From Myxococcus dinghuensis (GTDB lineage Bacteria; Myxococcota; Myxococcia; Myxococcales; Myxococcaceae): 64,000 nt of DNA. Shown piece by piece: positions 34,540 through 43,233 of this stretch; within the stretch, counting starts at the first letter, position 1, and every line of letters starts with the position of its first letter. The stretch lies in NCBI RefSeq assembly GCF_024198235.1, contig NZ_JAKCFB010000005.1, positions 62,001 to 126,000 on the forward strand. The letters run 5' to 3'. The notes under the pieces were generated by a model. The model saw nothing but the letters and a program-made list of their open reading frames with translations, had not been told where the DNA came from and made no database searches. The position numbers and the translations under genes were made by a program.

Positions 34540-34899
34540 GTGCGCCCGAAGCTGCTTGCCGCCGTGCTCTTCACGACCCTGATGGGTTGCGCGAGCCAGC
34601 AAGTCACCCACATCTCGAACAAGGAGCGGACGGAGGCCGTGGCCTCGATGAGGGCCGCGGAGGGCGCAGGCGCGTCCCGCGTCCCCGAAGCCGCCCGACA
34701 CCTGGAGTTCGCCCGGCAGCAGATCAACCGCGGCGAGGAGCTGCTGCTCGACAAGGACAAGGAGGGCGCGGAGCTGAGCTTCATGCAGGCGGATGCCGAC
34801 GCGGACCTCGCCTACGCCATCGCCCAGTCGACCCAGCTCGAGGCCCAGGCCCGACAGACCACCCAGCAGGCCGAGCAGCTGCACCGCGGCCTCGAGTGA
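34540..34899 (+). CDS. DUF4398-type small lipoprotein
   Basis: A 119-residue lipoprotein starting at GTG 34540 after GGAGGTGA. Signal peptide and lipobox LMGC at about 14-17. The mature part is helical and charged (PEAARHLEFARQQINRGEEL, then AELSFMQADADADLAYAIAQ), the pattern of DUF4398 proteins. It is probably a periplasmic coiled-coil. It precedes the OmpA-like protein by 25 bases, and that protein has a related N-terminal helical region, so the two probably work together in the envelope. Confidence 0.85.
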   Translation: MRPKLLAAVLFTTLMGCASQQVTHISNKERTEAVASMRAAEGAGASRVPEAARHLEFARQQINRGEELLLDKDKEGAELSFMQADADADLAYAIAQSTQLEAQARQTTQQAEQLHRGLE

Positions 34900-34924
34900 G
34901 CCACCCGTCCCGGAGGAGAGTGCA

Positions 34925-36097
34925 ATGGTGCGAAGCAAGCGTGGATGGAAGGCCCTCATCGGGGCCACGGCGCTCCTCGCCGCCGGAGGCGCGAGCGCGA
35001 AGGAACCGCAGGAGCTGAGCGAGGCGCGCTCCGCCTACAAGGAGCTGGTCAGCAGCAGACAGGGGCGCGAGCGCCCGCGGGAGGTCTCCGAGGCGCGAAC
35101 GGCGCTGAAGAAGGCCGAGCAGGCCTACCGCCGCGACGAGGACTCGCAGAAGGTGCGCGTGCTGTCCTATGTGGCCCTGCGCAAGGCGGAGACCGCCGCG
35201 GCGCTGGGTGACGCGGACCTCGCGGCGCGCCAACTGGCCCAGGCCCAGTCGCAGCTCGCGCAGGGGCAGGCCCTCCAGCAACAGGCGTCGCGGATGCGGC
35301 AGCAGGACGTGTCCCGGCAGGAGGAGTGGTCCCGCCAGCAGCAGGCCGGCGCGCAGCAGCTCTCCGAGGAGAGTGCGCGGCGACAACAGCTCGAGGCGGA
35401 GACACAACGGCTGGCCTCCGAGAACCAGGTCCTCCAGCAGCGCACGGCGGAGCTGGAGGCGGAGCGCCAGGCCAGCATGGACGCCGAGCGCAAGGCGAGC
35501 GAGGCCCTCTCCCAGCTCGAGCAGGCCAACAAGGACCTGCGGGTCAGCGAGGAGGCACGCGGCACCGTGCTGACCCTCTCCGGGAGCGTGCTCTTCGCGT
35601 CGGGCAAGTCGGAGCTGCTCCCCGTGGCGCGGCAGCGGCTCTCGGACGTGGCGGAGGTCCTGAAGCAGTCGGACAACCCGCTGCTCATCGAGGGCCACAC
35701 CGACTCGCAGGGCTCCGATGAACTCAACCAGCGGCTGTCCTATCAGCGCGCGGAGCGGGTGAAGGACTACCTGATGGACCGGGGCATCCCCGGTGACCGC
35801 ATCCAGGTGCGGGGCCTGGGCGAGTACCAGCCGGTGGCGAGCAACAGCACCGCCGAGGGGCGCGCCAACAACCGCCGCGTGGAGATCGTCGTCGAGCGCG
35901 GCCAGCGCGCCGTGGGCGGCAGCGGCGAGAAGCAGGGCACCGGCGGAGGTGGCCACCAGCACCACCGGGGTACCTCCAGCGGCTCGTCCTCGCAGGGCAC
36001 GGGCGGCGCGGGGCAGGAGCAGGAGTCGGGCTCCACGCGCGACACGTCCCAGCAGGGCACGCAGTCGGGCGGGAGCAACGACCTGTCGCCTCGCTGA
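34925..36097 (+). CDS. OmpA-family peptidoglycan-binding protein with DUF4398-like helical region
   Basis: A 390-residue envelope protein from ATG 34925 (GGAGGAG upstream). Signal peptide to about residue 25 (ALLAAGGASA). Residues 30-110 are a DUF4398-like helical domain; 110-210 a Gln/Glu/Ala-rich coiled coil. Residues 215-325 are the OmpA C-terminal domain: GSVLFASGKSELLPVA, IEGHTDSQGSDELNQRLS, RAERVKDYL and STAEGRANNRRVEI, which binds diaminopimelate peptidoglycan. A Gly/Ser/Gln-rich tail ends the protein. It is second in a two-gene operon and is followed by a strong terminator. Confidence 0.92.
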   Translation: MVRSKRGWKALIGATALLAAGGASAKEPQELSEARSAYKELVSSRQGRERPREVSEARTALKKAEQAYRRDEDSQKVRVLSYVALRKAETAAALGDADLAARQLAQAQSQLAQGQALQQQASRMRQQDVSRQEEWSRQQQAGAQQLSEESARRQQLEAETQRLASENQVLQQRTAELEAERQASMDAERKASEALSQLEQANKDLRVSEEARGTVLTLSGSVLFASGKSELLPVARQRLSDVAEVLKQSDNPLLIEGHTDSQGSDELNQRLSYQRAERVKDYLMDRGIPGDRIQVRGLGEYQPVASNSTAEGRANNRRVEIVVERGQRAVGGSGEKQGTGGGGHQHHRGTSSGSSSQGTGGAGQEQESGSTRDTSQQGTQSGGSNDLSPR

Positions 36098-36117
36098 GTC
36101 CTCCGCCGGAACCCGGT

Positions 36118-36152
36118 CGGTCCTCTCGCGCGTCCGCCGCGCGGGAGGACCG
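36118..36152 (+). terminator. Strong terminator hairpin after the OmpA gene
   Basis: Inverted repeat CGGTCCTC-t-CGCGCG / CGCGCG-g-GAGGACCG, fourteen pairs with one internal mismatch and a five-base loop, starting 20 bases after the stop codon. No T-run follows. Confidence 0.65.
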
Positions 36153-36227
36153 CGCCCCGCCCCGTACGCGTCCCTCAATCCGGGGCGTGAAGGCTCCGGA
36201 AGCGCTAGCCTCCGGGGCGCCCACGCC

Positions 36228-36830
36228 ATGGCTTCCGACAAGCATCCCGTCCTGCTCACCACCGAGCGCCTGCGCCTGACGCAGCTGCCTCCCGACGCGG
36301 CGGCGCGGGTGGTGGCCTACCACGAAGCGAACCGGGACCACCTCGGGCCCGTGTCACCCACGCGGCCCCCCAACTTCTTCACCCTCACCTACTGGCGCAC
36401 GCGGCTCGCGCAGGACCTCGAGGACGCGCGGCTCGACGTCTCGCTGCGCCTGGTCATCCTCCCGCGCTCCGAGCCGCTCTCCTCCGCTCCCGTCATCGGC
36501 AACATCTCCCTCACCCACATCCGCCGAGGCCCCTTGCAGGCCGCGGACCTGGGCTACGGCCTGGACCACCGCCACGAGCGCCGGGGCCTGATGACCGAGG
36601 CCCTGCGCGCGGTGTGCACGCACGCCTTCATCTCCATGGGGCTGCACCGCATCCAGGCCAACCACCTGCCGGAGAACCTGCGCAGCGCCGCCGTGCTGCG
36701 CCGCCTGGGCTTCGCCGTGGAGGGCTACGCGCGCGACTTCCTGCTCATCGACGGGCGCTGGAGGGACCATGTCCTCACCTCGCTCGTCGCCCCCCAGCCG
36801 CCGCCCGACCCCGTCCCGCCCGGACCCTAG
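36228..36830 (+). CDS. GNAT acetyltransferase, RimJ/RimL type
   Basis: A 200-residue acetyltransferase. The N-terminal TTERLRLTQL, central VIGNISLTHI, and the acetyl-CoA motif region LGYGLDHRHERRGLMTEAL followed by LHRIQANHLPENLRSAAVLRRLGF match RimJ/RimL-like N-acetyltransferases. It probably acetylates a protein N-terminus or a small amine in the cytoplasm. The ATG at 36228 is preceded by only a weak ribosome site. Its stop overlaps the stop of the convergent S9 peptidase gene by four bases. Confidence 0.88.
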   Translation: MASDKHPVLLTTERLRLTQLPPDAAARVVAYHEANRDHLGPVSPTRPPNFFTLTYWRTRLAQDLEDARLDVSLRLVILPRSEPLSSAPVIGNISLTHIRRGPLQAADLGYGLDHRHERRGLMTEALRAVCTHAFISMGLHRIQANHLPENLRSAAVLRRLGFAVEGYARDFLLIDGRWRDHVLTSLVAPQPPPDPVPPGP

Positions 36831-38923
36831 CGCGTCGGCGCCGCGACCCGCGCGGGCCCCTGCGCGCCCGCTTGCAGGTGCGCGTCGAACCACTCCACCG
36901 TGCGCCGCAGGCGGTCGACCTGGTGCTCGGGCTTGCGGAAGATGTGGCCCTCGTCCGCGTAGACGACCAACTGCGCCTTCACCCCCAGCGACTTGAGCGC
37001 CCGGTGGAACTCGTGGGACTGCGTCGCGGGGACCTCCATGTCCCGCTCGCCGTGCAACATCAGCGTGGGCGTGCGCGCCAGCTTCACGTAGTTGATGGGC
37101 GAGCTGCGCGAGTAGACGTCCGGCTCGTCGTAGAGGGTGGCGCCGAAGTACGGCAGCATCCACGTGTCGATGCGGTTGGTGCCGTAATAGCTCTGCCAGT
37201 TGGAGATGCCCGCGCCCGCCACCGCCGCCTTGAAGCGCTGCGTCTGCGTCACCGTCCACATCACCATGTAGCCGCCATAGCTCCAGCCCGACACGCCCAG
37301 GCGGGACGGGTCCACCGGCGCGCTCGCCACCACCGCGTCCACGCCCGCCAGGACGTCGCGCAGGTCGCCGAAGCCGAAGTCCCGCCGGTTCGCCTGCACG
37401 AAGTCCTCGCCCAGGCCGTAGCTGCCGCGCGCGTTGGGGAGGAACACGTAGTAGCCCCGACTGGCGAGCACGAGCACCTGCGGCAGGAACTGCGGCACCA
37501 CGCCCGCCGCGGGTCCGCCGTGGATCATCGTCACCATGGGCGCCCGCGCGCCCTGCGCCGGAGCCACGCCCCGCGCGGGAGCAATCAGCCAGCCCTGCAC
37601 CTCCTGCCCGTCGCTCTTCCAGGACACGCTGCGCACCGCCCCCGCCAGCGCGCCCAGGTCGTCGTCGCGATGGGTGAGCTGCTCCCACTCGCCCACCGCC
37701 CCCACCCAGAGGTTCTTCGAGCGGGTGAACGACTCGCGCACCACCGCGCTCACCTCCCCGTCGCGCGACAGCGACAGGAGCGCCGTCTCGCCCGCGCTGA
37801 GGCGCTCCGGCCCCGTCCACAGCACCGTCGCCCCGCCCTTCACCGCGTCCACCGACGCCACCGCCGACTCGCCTCGGACCTGGCCGCCGAAGAGCAGCTT
37901 GCGCGGCGCCACCCACGCGAGGCTCGACGCCGTGGCCTTCATCCCTGGCGTCAGGTCGCGCGCCTTGCCCTCGCCCTCCGCCGTCACCACCCAGACGTCG
38001 CCGCCCGTGACGCCCTGGTCGCTCATCAGCCCCTCGATGAAGGCGATGTGCCGTCCATCCGGGCTCCACGTCGGCTCGGCCACCTGCCATTTCGGCACAT
38101 GCACCACGCGCGCGCGCCCGCTCGCCACGTCCACCACGTGCAGCTTCGCCGTCCACCAATGGGCATCCCCCGGCGGCGCCGCCGCGACGAGGGCCAACCG
38201 GCGCCCCTCCGGGCTCCACGCGTACTCGTAGACGTGCAGCCCCTCCGGCGACACGAAGCGGTGCCCGCCGTCCGCCACCGACACCAGCGCCACCCGCTGC
38301 ACCGGCGCGGACTCGCCCACGACGCCCGTCTCGCGCGCCGCCGCCTCCGTGGGGCCCCGCGCGTGCTCGGCCCCTTCGCCCTGCATGACCAGCACCGCGA
38401 CGGTCTTCCCATCCGGGGACCAGCGCGGAGAGGCCAGCGGCGTCTCGAACGACGTCAGCCGGCGCGCCTCCCCTCCCGCCACGTCCACCACGTGCACCTG
38501 GGCCTGCTTCGACGGGCCCGCGTCGGAGAGGAACGCCAGGTGGCGCCCATCCGGACTCCACGCCAGGGAGGACTCGTCACAGGCCCGCGCCTGCGGACAC
38601 GCGGTGACGCGCACCGCCCGCGACTCGGGTTCGCCACGCGCCACCACCTGGATGAGCGTGCCGCCCTGGGCCACCTCCACCCAGGCCACGCGGTCCCCCG
38701 CTGGAGAGACCACCACCTCCACGAAGCGCGGCGCGCGCTGGCACACGTCCAGCACCGACTCGACGGAGGGCCGCGGAGGTGGCTTCACGGCGGCACGCGC
38801 CGCGGACTCCTGGGCGCCCACCAGCGACGGAGGCGGAAACCCACCTCCCTGTTGAGCGGAGCCAGGGAGCGCGCCCAGCAACACCAGCCCCACGCTCGCG
38901 AGTCTCGCCACCGTCCACATCAC
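36827..38923 (-). CDS. S9 family peptidase (dipeptidyl/acylaminoacyl peptidase type)
   Basis: A 698-residue secreted peptidase. Signal peptide at 1-24 (LASVGLVLLGALPGSA). Residues 60-420 are a propeller with SPDGRHLAFLS, SPDGKTVAVLV and SPEGRRLALVA blades. Residues 430-690 are the catalytic hydrolase: MVTMIHGGPAAG, nucleophile Ser548 in GVSGWSYGGYM, acid in HGERDMEVP and His in DEGHIF. It is independent of the S9 enzyme at 19635-21656 and not closely similar outside the motifs. It is probably periplasmic or secreted, in line with protein-scavenging growth. Confidence 0.92.
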   Translation of the reverse strand: MMWTVARLASVGLVLLGALPGSAQQGGGFPPPSLVGAQESAARAAVKPPPRPSVESVLDVCQRAPRFVEVVVSPAGDRVAWVEVAQGGTLIQVVARGEPESRAVRVTACPQARACDESSLAWSPDGRHLAFLSDAGPSKQAQVHVVDVAGGEARRLTSFETPLASPRWSPDGKTVAVLVMQGEGAEHARGPTEAAARETGVVGESAPVQRVALVSVADGGHRFVSPEGLHVYEYAWSPEGRRLALVAAAPPGDAHWWTAKLHVVDVASGRARVVHVPKWQVAEPTWSPDGRHIAFIEGLMSDQGVTGGDVWVVTAEGEGKARDLTPGMKATASSLAWVAPRKLLFGGQVRGESAVASVDAVKGGATVLWTGPERLSAGETALLSLSRDGEVSAVVRESFTRSKNLWVGAVGEWEQLTHRDDDLGALAGAVRSVSWKSDGQEVQGWLIAPARGVAPAQGARAPMVTMIHGGPAAGVVPQFLPQVLVLASRGYYVFLPNARGSYGLGEDFVQANRRDFGFGDLRDVLAGVDAVVASAPVDPSRLGVSGWSYGGYMVMWTVTQTQRFKAAVAGAGISNWQSYYGTNRIDTWMLPYFGATLYDEPDVYSRSSPINYVKLARTPTLMLHGERDMEVPATQSHEFHRALKSLGVKAQLVVYADEGHIFRKPEHQVDRLRRTVEWFDAHLQAGAQGPARVAAPTR

Positions 38924-39178
38924 ATGTCCCCCAATGGGTCAGGAAGTCCGCGGCACACTACCTGAGTGGGGGAGCCCCTCACGCATCCAGTTGCGTGACA
39001 CGCGGCGCCCACGACTCCCCGCTCGAAGGACACGCGACTCCAGGTGACTTCGTTCGTCGCCCAATCGTTGGACCTCGGAACTTTTCACCGGAGGGGCGTG
39101 GCGATATGCGTCGGCCAGGGGCCCCCGAGCCTCCGCGCATGGAGCCGGAACATCGGGGGGCCCCGACACTGGCGCGCC

Positions 39179-39739
39179 ATGGCGAAGACCGAGAAAGAGA
39201 AGATGCTCGCGGGCGAGCTGTATCTCTGCAACGACCCGGAGCTGGTGGCGGCGCGCGCGCGGGCGCGGCGGCTGCTGCGCGCCTTCAACGACACCCTCAT
39301 GGAGGACGCCGCGCCGAGACGAACGCTGCTCGGGCAGCTCATCGGCGAGCTGGGCGAGGGCGTCTACATCGAGCCGCCCTTCCACTGCGACTACGGCGCG
39401 TTCATCCGCCTGGGCGCGCGCGTCTACATGAACTTCCAATGCGTCATCCTGGACTGCAACCGGGTGACGATTGGTGACGACGTCGCCTTCGGCCCCAACG
39501 TCCACGTCTACGCGGCCACGCATCCGCTCGACGCGGACGAGCGCATCAAGGGCCCGGAGCTGGCGAAGCCCGTGGCCATCGGCGCGAAGACGTGGGTGGG
39601 CGGCGGCTCCATCATCCTGCCGGGGGTCACCATCGGCGAGGGCGTCACCATCGGCGCCGGCAGCGTGGTGACCAGGGACGTCCCGCCCTACGTCCTCGCC
39701 GCCGGCAACCCCTGCCGCGTCATCCGCTCGCTGCGCTGA
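39179..39739 (+). CDS. maa: Maltose/galactoside O-acetyltransferase family protein
   Basis: A 186-residue sugar O-acetyltransferase. The N-terminal KEKMLAGELYLCNDPELVAARARARRL is the Maa/LacA (NodL) cap, cited here by KMLAGELY. Left-handed beta-helix hexapeptide repeats follow: VTIGDDVAFGPNVHVYAATHP with the catalytic His, then IGAKTWVGGGSIILPGVTIGEGV. The C-terminus LAAGNPCRVIRSL is typical. It should transfer acetyl from acetyl-CoA to a sugar hydroxyl. The ATG at 39179 sets the family's normal N-terminus. Gene symbol by family resemblance only. Confidence 0.9.
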   Translation: MAKTEKEKMLAGELYLCNDPELVAARARARRLLRAFNDTLMEDAAPRRTLLGQLIGELGEGVYIEPPFHCDYGAFIRLGARVYMNFQCVILDCNRVTIGDDVAFGPNVHVYAATHPLDADERIKGPELAKPVAIGAKTWVGGGSIILPGVTIGEGVTIGAGSVVTRDVPPYVLAAGNPCRVIRSLR

Positions 39740-39753
39740 GGGCGGCGCCGCGC

Positions 39754-40503
39754 CTACCGCTTCGTCATGTCGAACAGCGCGTGGGCCTGCGGGCCCAGGA
39801 AGCCGTCGAAGTCCGGCGCGCGTTGGGCAATCTCGAAGTACGCATAGGGCCACTCGCGGGTGCCGCCCTCCGCCAGCGCCACCGGCAGCGGCGCGGCGTG
39901 GGTGGCCGTCTGCCGCAGCGCCGTGCCCGGCGCGCCCTCGATGTCCGACTTCATGGGCACCCCCGCCTCGCGCATGCGCCGCTGCCACGCCTCCACGTCG
40001 TCCACCGCGCCGGTGAAGTGGTTCACCTTGCGGCCGAAGGCCAGGAGCCACGCGCCGTACTGCGACTCCTTCTCCAGCTCCAGCAGCGCGGCCCCGGAGG
40101 GCGGCGGCGGCGCGGAGAACCAGGCCGCCAGCGCGTCCACGTCCTCGGGCGGTGCGGGGTCCTCGGGCAGCGTCGCGAGCAGCTCGCGCGCCCGGGGCGA
40201 CAGCTCCTCCGACAGCAGCTCGGAGATGAAGACCCGGGGCAGCCCGGCCGGATGTGACAGATAGATGGCGGAGAGGTGCGCGTCCGGGAACCGGTACGCC
40301 CCCGCCGGCCGCCAGCCCAGCCGCTCGAAGGGACGGGAGAACAGCGCGATGCCACCCCCGGGCCGCGCCAGCGAGCGCAGCGCGACGTGGTCGTTACGGA
40401 AGCGGCCCCCGGAGAGCGTCACGAAGGTCCTCGCATGGGGGACCTCGGCGGCGTAGCGCTCCCAGAGCAGGTCCAGGAGCCGGGTGGCGTGGGCGGTCGT
40501 CAT
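39754..40503 (-). CDS. DUF1338 family 2-oxoadipate dioxygenase/decarboxylase-like protein
   Basis: A 249-residue protein. LLDLLWERYAAEVPHA, then GGRFRNDHVALRSLA with the metal-ligand His, FISELLSEELSPRARELL and GRKVNHFTGAV, and a late EWPYAYFEIAQR match the DUF1338 family. One member (HglS/YdcJ) converts 2-oxoadipate to 2-hydroxyglutarate in lysine breakdown. At about 250 residues it is shorter than HglS but normal for the broader family. Iron binding by two His and one Glu is expected. It is transcribed alone, downstream of a strongly structured leader region. Confidence 0.85.
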   Translation of the reverse strand: MTTAHATRLLDLLWERYAAEVPHARTFVTLSGGRFRNDHVALRSLARPGGGIALFSRPFERLGWRPAGAYRFPDAHLSAIYLSHPAGLPRVFISELLSEELSPRARELLATLPEDPAPPEDVDALAAWFSAPPPPSGAALLELEKESQYGAWLLAFGRKVNHFTGAVDDVEAWQRRMREAGVPMKSDIEGAPGTALRQTATHAAPLPVALAEGGTREWPYAYFEIAQRAPDFDGFLGPQAHALFDMTKR

Positions 40504-41153
40504 GGCGGCGCACTCTACCGCCGCGCGCGCCGGGGCGAGCCCGTGCCCCCCACCCCGAAAAGAAGCGTGGCGGCGCGCGGCCCCGAACCCTTGGAGGGGT
40601 TCCATTCGGAGACGCGCGCCGCCCGCGAGAGACTCGCCTTGGAGTTTCGAGTCTCTACAACCATGGTATGCATTGACTTCCGTTCCGCCACCTTCCCGCG
40701 CCACCGAAGTCGCGCGGCGAAATAGGGTGCCGCGAGTCAAAACGCCAGCACGACACAAGGCCGCGCATCAAAGCCGCATTGCGCCATCCTGAAGCGCGAC
40801 TAATTGACGTGCCTGTTACCGTAAGATTGCGCCATAGGTGTGACGCGACGCGTCTGCTCCCTTGCTGATTCCCGCAGGCGAGGGCGGAGACAGACCCCCA
40901 GGTCCACCTCCACCCTCTTCCACCGGGAACCCCACACCGGGCCCCCGGCGGCATCCCGAAGTCGGCCCGGGCACGACACCCCTGGGCTCCGTGGCTGGGG
41001 CGCGGAGGACGGGAGCGGCGCGAACGCGAGGGCCGCGTGGTGGCGGGCCCGGGTCGTGCCGGTGTGAACGGGGGCCGGGGGATTTCTTCCCGGGACTCCG
41101 GTCGATTTCCCGCGCGGGGCCGGGTGTCCGGTGGGAGACACCTCGCCGCCTGC
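40504..41153. other. 650-base gene-free region
   Basis: No supported coding sequence. The left part (40569-40656) holds the structured element described separately. From about 40660 to 40860 the composition is less GC-rich and is likely promoter DNA. The remainder to 41153 is ordinary GC-rich sequence downstream of the 174-residue gene with no recognisable gene. Confidence 0.5.
40569..40656 (-). promoter_or_regulatory. Structured leader / attenuator candidate upstream of DUF1338 gene
   Basis: On the minus strand, 65 to 155 bases before the DUF1338 start, three helices follow one another. They are AGAGACTCG/CGAGTCTCT (40648-40656 with 40628-40636, nine perfect pairs), then an outer stem of ten perfect pairs (40614-40623 with 40569-40578) enclosing GAACCC/GGGTTC (40597-40602 with 40585-40590). 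The compound hairpin is followed by a pyrimidine-rich TTCTTTT, as in an intrinsic terminator. It may be an attenuator, or the 3' end of a small RNA. No known riboswitch class is recognised. Confidence 0.5.
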
Positions 41154-41678
41154 TCAGTGCAGGTGTTCGGAGTGCATGGGCAGGCCGTGGAAGAAGCGCC
41201 GGCCGCTTTCGAAGCGGCGGTGGAAGCTGGTGCGGTCCTCCAGGTACATCCGGGCCATGTCCTCCTCGCCGTAGGCGCGGAAGAAGGCGGCGCGGGCCTC
41301 GTCGCAGGCGGACTCGTATTCGACACACAGGGCCTCCCAGTCCTCGGGGGCCGGCTCCGTGTCGTCCGCCCAGACGCCGTCATCCAGGCCGTACTCGCGC
41401 TCCATGACGTCCAGCTCGAGCGCCAGCCGCTGGACGCGAGGGACCTCCGTCAGGGCCTCGTCCGCCATGGCGGTGAGGATGTGGGCGACGAGGAAGAAGC
41501 CCGCATCGGGCGGGACGACCCCCTCCTCCCGGGCGGCGCGGAAGGCCACGAGAAGCTGCGCGTCCATGGCGTCATCGCCCAGCTCCATCAGCCGCGCGGC
41601 GAGCCCCCGCCACCGCTCCTCCGTCTCGCGGGCCTCCTGGAGGGCCAGCGTCAGTTCCTGGTCTCGCGTCTTCTTCAT
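41154..41678 (-). CDS. Hypothetical helical protein
   Basis: A 174-residue, acidic, almost entirely helical soluble protein (RDQELTLALQEARETEERW, then ALTEVPRVQRLALELDVM, then FRAYGEEDMARMYLEDR). An AGGAG lies before ATG 41678. I recognise no domain. The regular codon bias and convincing ribosome site make it a real gene. The C-terminus is His-rich (MHSEHLH). It is divergent from the following acetyltransferase gene. Confidence 0.7.
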   Translation of the reverse strand: MKKTRDQELTLALQEARETEERWRGLAARLMELGDDAMDAQLLVAFRAAREEGVVPPDAGFFLVAHILTAMADEALTEVPRVQRLALELDVMEREYGLDDGVWADDTEPAPEDWEALCVEYESACDEARAAFFRAYGEEDMARMYLEDRTSFHRRFESGRRFFHGLPMHSEHLH

Positions 41679-41842
41679 CTCGTGCTCCTGTTTCGAATGC
41701 GCCCGAGGCTCTCATCCAGGTCTGACGTGTGGACCGTGATTCCAGGGACGTCCGGGCCCGCCGAGCCCCCATGTCGCGTCAGGCGCGCGACGCTGGGTCC
41801 GGAGGGACGTCAGGTGATGGACGCGCGCCGGCCCGCGCGGCC

Positions 41843-42346
41843 ATGCTGGGTGGCACCGTGTCCTTCAGCTCACGTCCCACCCAGGACTCCGACGAGGGGT
41901 TCCTCTTCACGCTGTACGCCGCCAACCGCGAGGGCGAGCTGGCCACGTGGGGATGGACACCGCCGCAGCGCGAGGCGTTCCTGCGGATGCAGTGGTTGGC
42001 GCAGCGCCGCTCGTGGGCCGCGCTCTTCCCGGGCGCGAGCGACCACCTGGTCCTGATGGAGGGCCGCCCCGTGGGCCGGCTGCTGGTGGACCGCGGCGGG
42101 GCCGTGTGGAGCCTGGTGGACGTCGCGCTGATGCCCTCGCACCAGGGCGGTGGCCTGGGCACGCGCGTGCTGCGGGAGCTGCTGGCGGAGGCCGGGGCGG
42201 CGCGAAGGCCGCTCACCCTGCACGTGCTCCAGGCCAACCCCGCGCGTCGACTGTATGGCCGGCTGGGCTTCCTCGACGTCGCGCCCGCGCGGCCGGAGGA
42301 GCCGTACGTGGCCATGCGGTGGACACCCGCGACGAACGCGGGCTGA
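41843..42346 (+). CDS. GNAT family acetyltransferase
   Basis: A 167-residue acetyltransferase. Motif A, VDVALMPSHQGGGLGTRVLRELL, carries the QxxGxG acetyl-CoA loop, and the C-terminal NPARRLYGRLGF is motif B. The start at 41843 is chosen for protein length; GTG 41858 is a possible alternative. The substrate is unknown. It is a single gene, divergent from the 174-residue hypothetical gene. Confidence 0.85.
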   Translation: MLGGTVSFSSRPTQDSDEGFLFTLYAANREGELATWGWTPPQREAFLRMQWLAQRRSWAALFPGASDHLVLMEGRPVGRLLVDRGGAVWSLVDVALMPSHQGGGLGTRVLRELLAEAGAARRPLTLHVLQANPARRLYGRLGFLDVAPARPEEPYVAMRWTPATNAG

Positions 42347-42446
42347 GGGCACATGGGCCCTGCCGAGGGGGAGCGAGCCATTGCCCCCTCCACACGAATG
42401 ACACGCGCGCCGATTGCTCCAGGCCGTCGCGCTGCGCGAGGGCTGC

Positions 42447-43178
42447 TCAGTGCTCGACGATGGTGTCGGCGACGGGCCGCCGCCAGCGAGGCTCGATGCG
42501 GGCGTCCGGGCGACGGCGCCCCAGGGCGATGACCAGCGGGATGACGGTGCCGCGCGGCAGCCCCAACGCCCGGGCCACCCGGCCGGCGTCGAAGCCCTCC
42601 ATGGGACAGGAGTCCAGCCCCCGCGCGGACGCCGCCAGCATGAGCGTCTGCGCGGCGTAGATGCCGCTCCGGGCCGCCCAGTGGCGCATGCCCGACGTGC
42701 CGATGGGCAGCAGCGAGTACACCGGGTCGAACAGCGACAGCAGCATGCGCACCGGCGTCCACACGAGCAGCGGCGCGAAGCGCAGGAAGCGAGCGAACTT
42801 GCGAGCCTCCGCCTGGTGCCACGCCCGCGAGCGCGCGTCGAGCCCCGAGGGCGCGTCCAGGTGCGCCCACCAAGACGCCGCCGTGCGCTGGCCGATGCGC
42901 CGGCTCGCGGCGACGACGACCAGCGTCGACGCGGTGCGGGCGGCGCGCTGGGTGTTGCAGGCCTCGGCCACGCGCCGCTTCACGGCCTCGTCGCGCAGCC
43001 AGTGCAGCTCGTAGGGCTGGAGGTTGCCGCTCGACGGCGCGAGCAGCGCGGCCTCCAGCACGGCGCGGACGTCCGCGTCGTCGAGCGGCGCGCCGTCGAA
43101 GTCGCGCACCGCGCGGCGGTGTTCGTTGAGCGCCTGGAAGTGACCCCACCGGGCGGCGTCGGAGGATGGCTTGGACAT
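42447..43178 (-). CDS. Nitroreductase family protein
   Basis: A 243-residue FMN-dependent oxidoreductase. ALNEHRRAVRDFDGAPL at the N-terminus binds the FMN phosphate, followed by LLAPSSGNLQPYEL, and at the C-terminus AAQTLMLAASARGLDSCPMEGFDAGRVARALGLP. These are the classic nitroreductase positions. It may reduce nitro- or quinone compounds with NAD(P)H. It is divergent from a TetR gene across 55 bases that contain an inverted repeat, so it is probably repressed by that regulator. Confidence 0.92.
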   Translation of the reverse strand: MSKPSSDAARWGHFQALNEHRRAVRDFDGAPLDDADVRAVLEAALLAPSSGNLQPYELHWLRDEAVKRRVAEACNTQRAARTASTLVVVAASRRIGQRTAASWWAHLDAPSGLDARSRAWHQAEARKFARFLRFAPLLVWTPVRMLLSLFDPVYSLLPIGTSGMRHWAARSGIYAAQTLMLAASARGLDSCPMEGFDAGRVARALGLPRGTVIPLVIALGRRRPDARIEPRWRRPVADTIVEH

Positions 43179-43187
43179 GCGTCGAGA

Positions 43188-43220
43188 ATGTAAGTTGGAG
43201 CTTGGATCCACAACTTGCAT
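43188..43220. promoter_or_regulatory. Putative TetR operator between nitroreductase and regulator
   Basis: Ten-base arms ATGTAAGTTG and CAACTTGCAT (one mismatch) separated by 13 bases, centred in the 55-base divergent intergenic region. Such a site would block both promoters when bound. This is the usual arrangement for TetR-type repressors next to the enzyme they control; binding is inferred. Confidence 0.6.
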
Positions 43221-43233
43221 CCCGGAGGGCACG

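Noticed and set aside
40655-41383. 242-residue minus-strand frame across the gene-free region
   Set aside because: Overlaps the well-supported 174-residue gene in another frame and has Arg/Pro/Ser-rich random composition.
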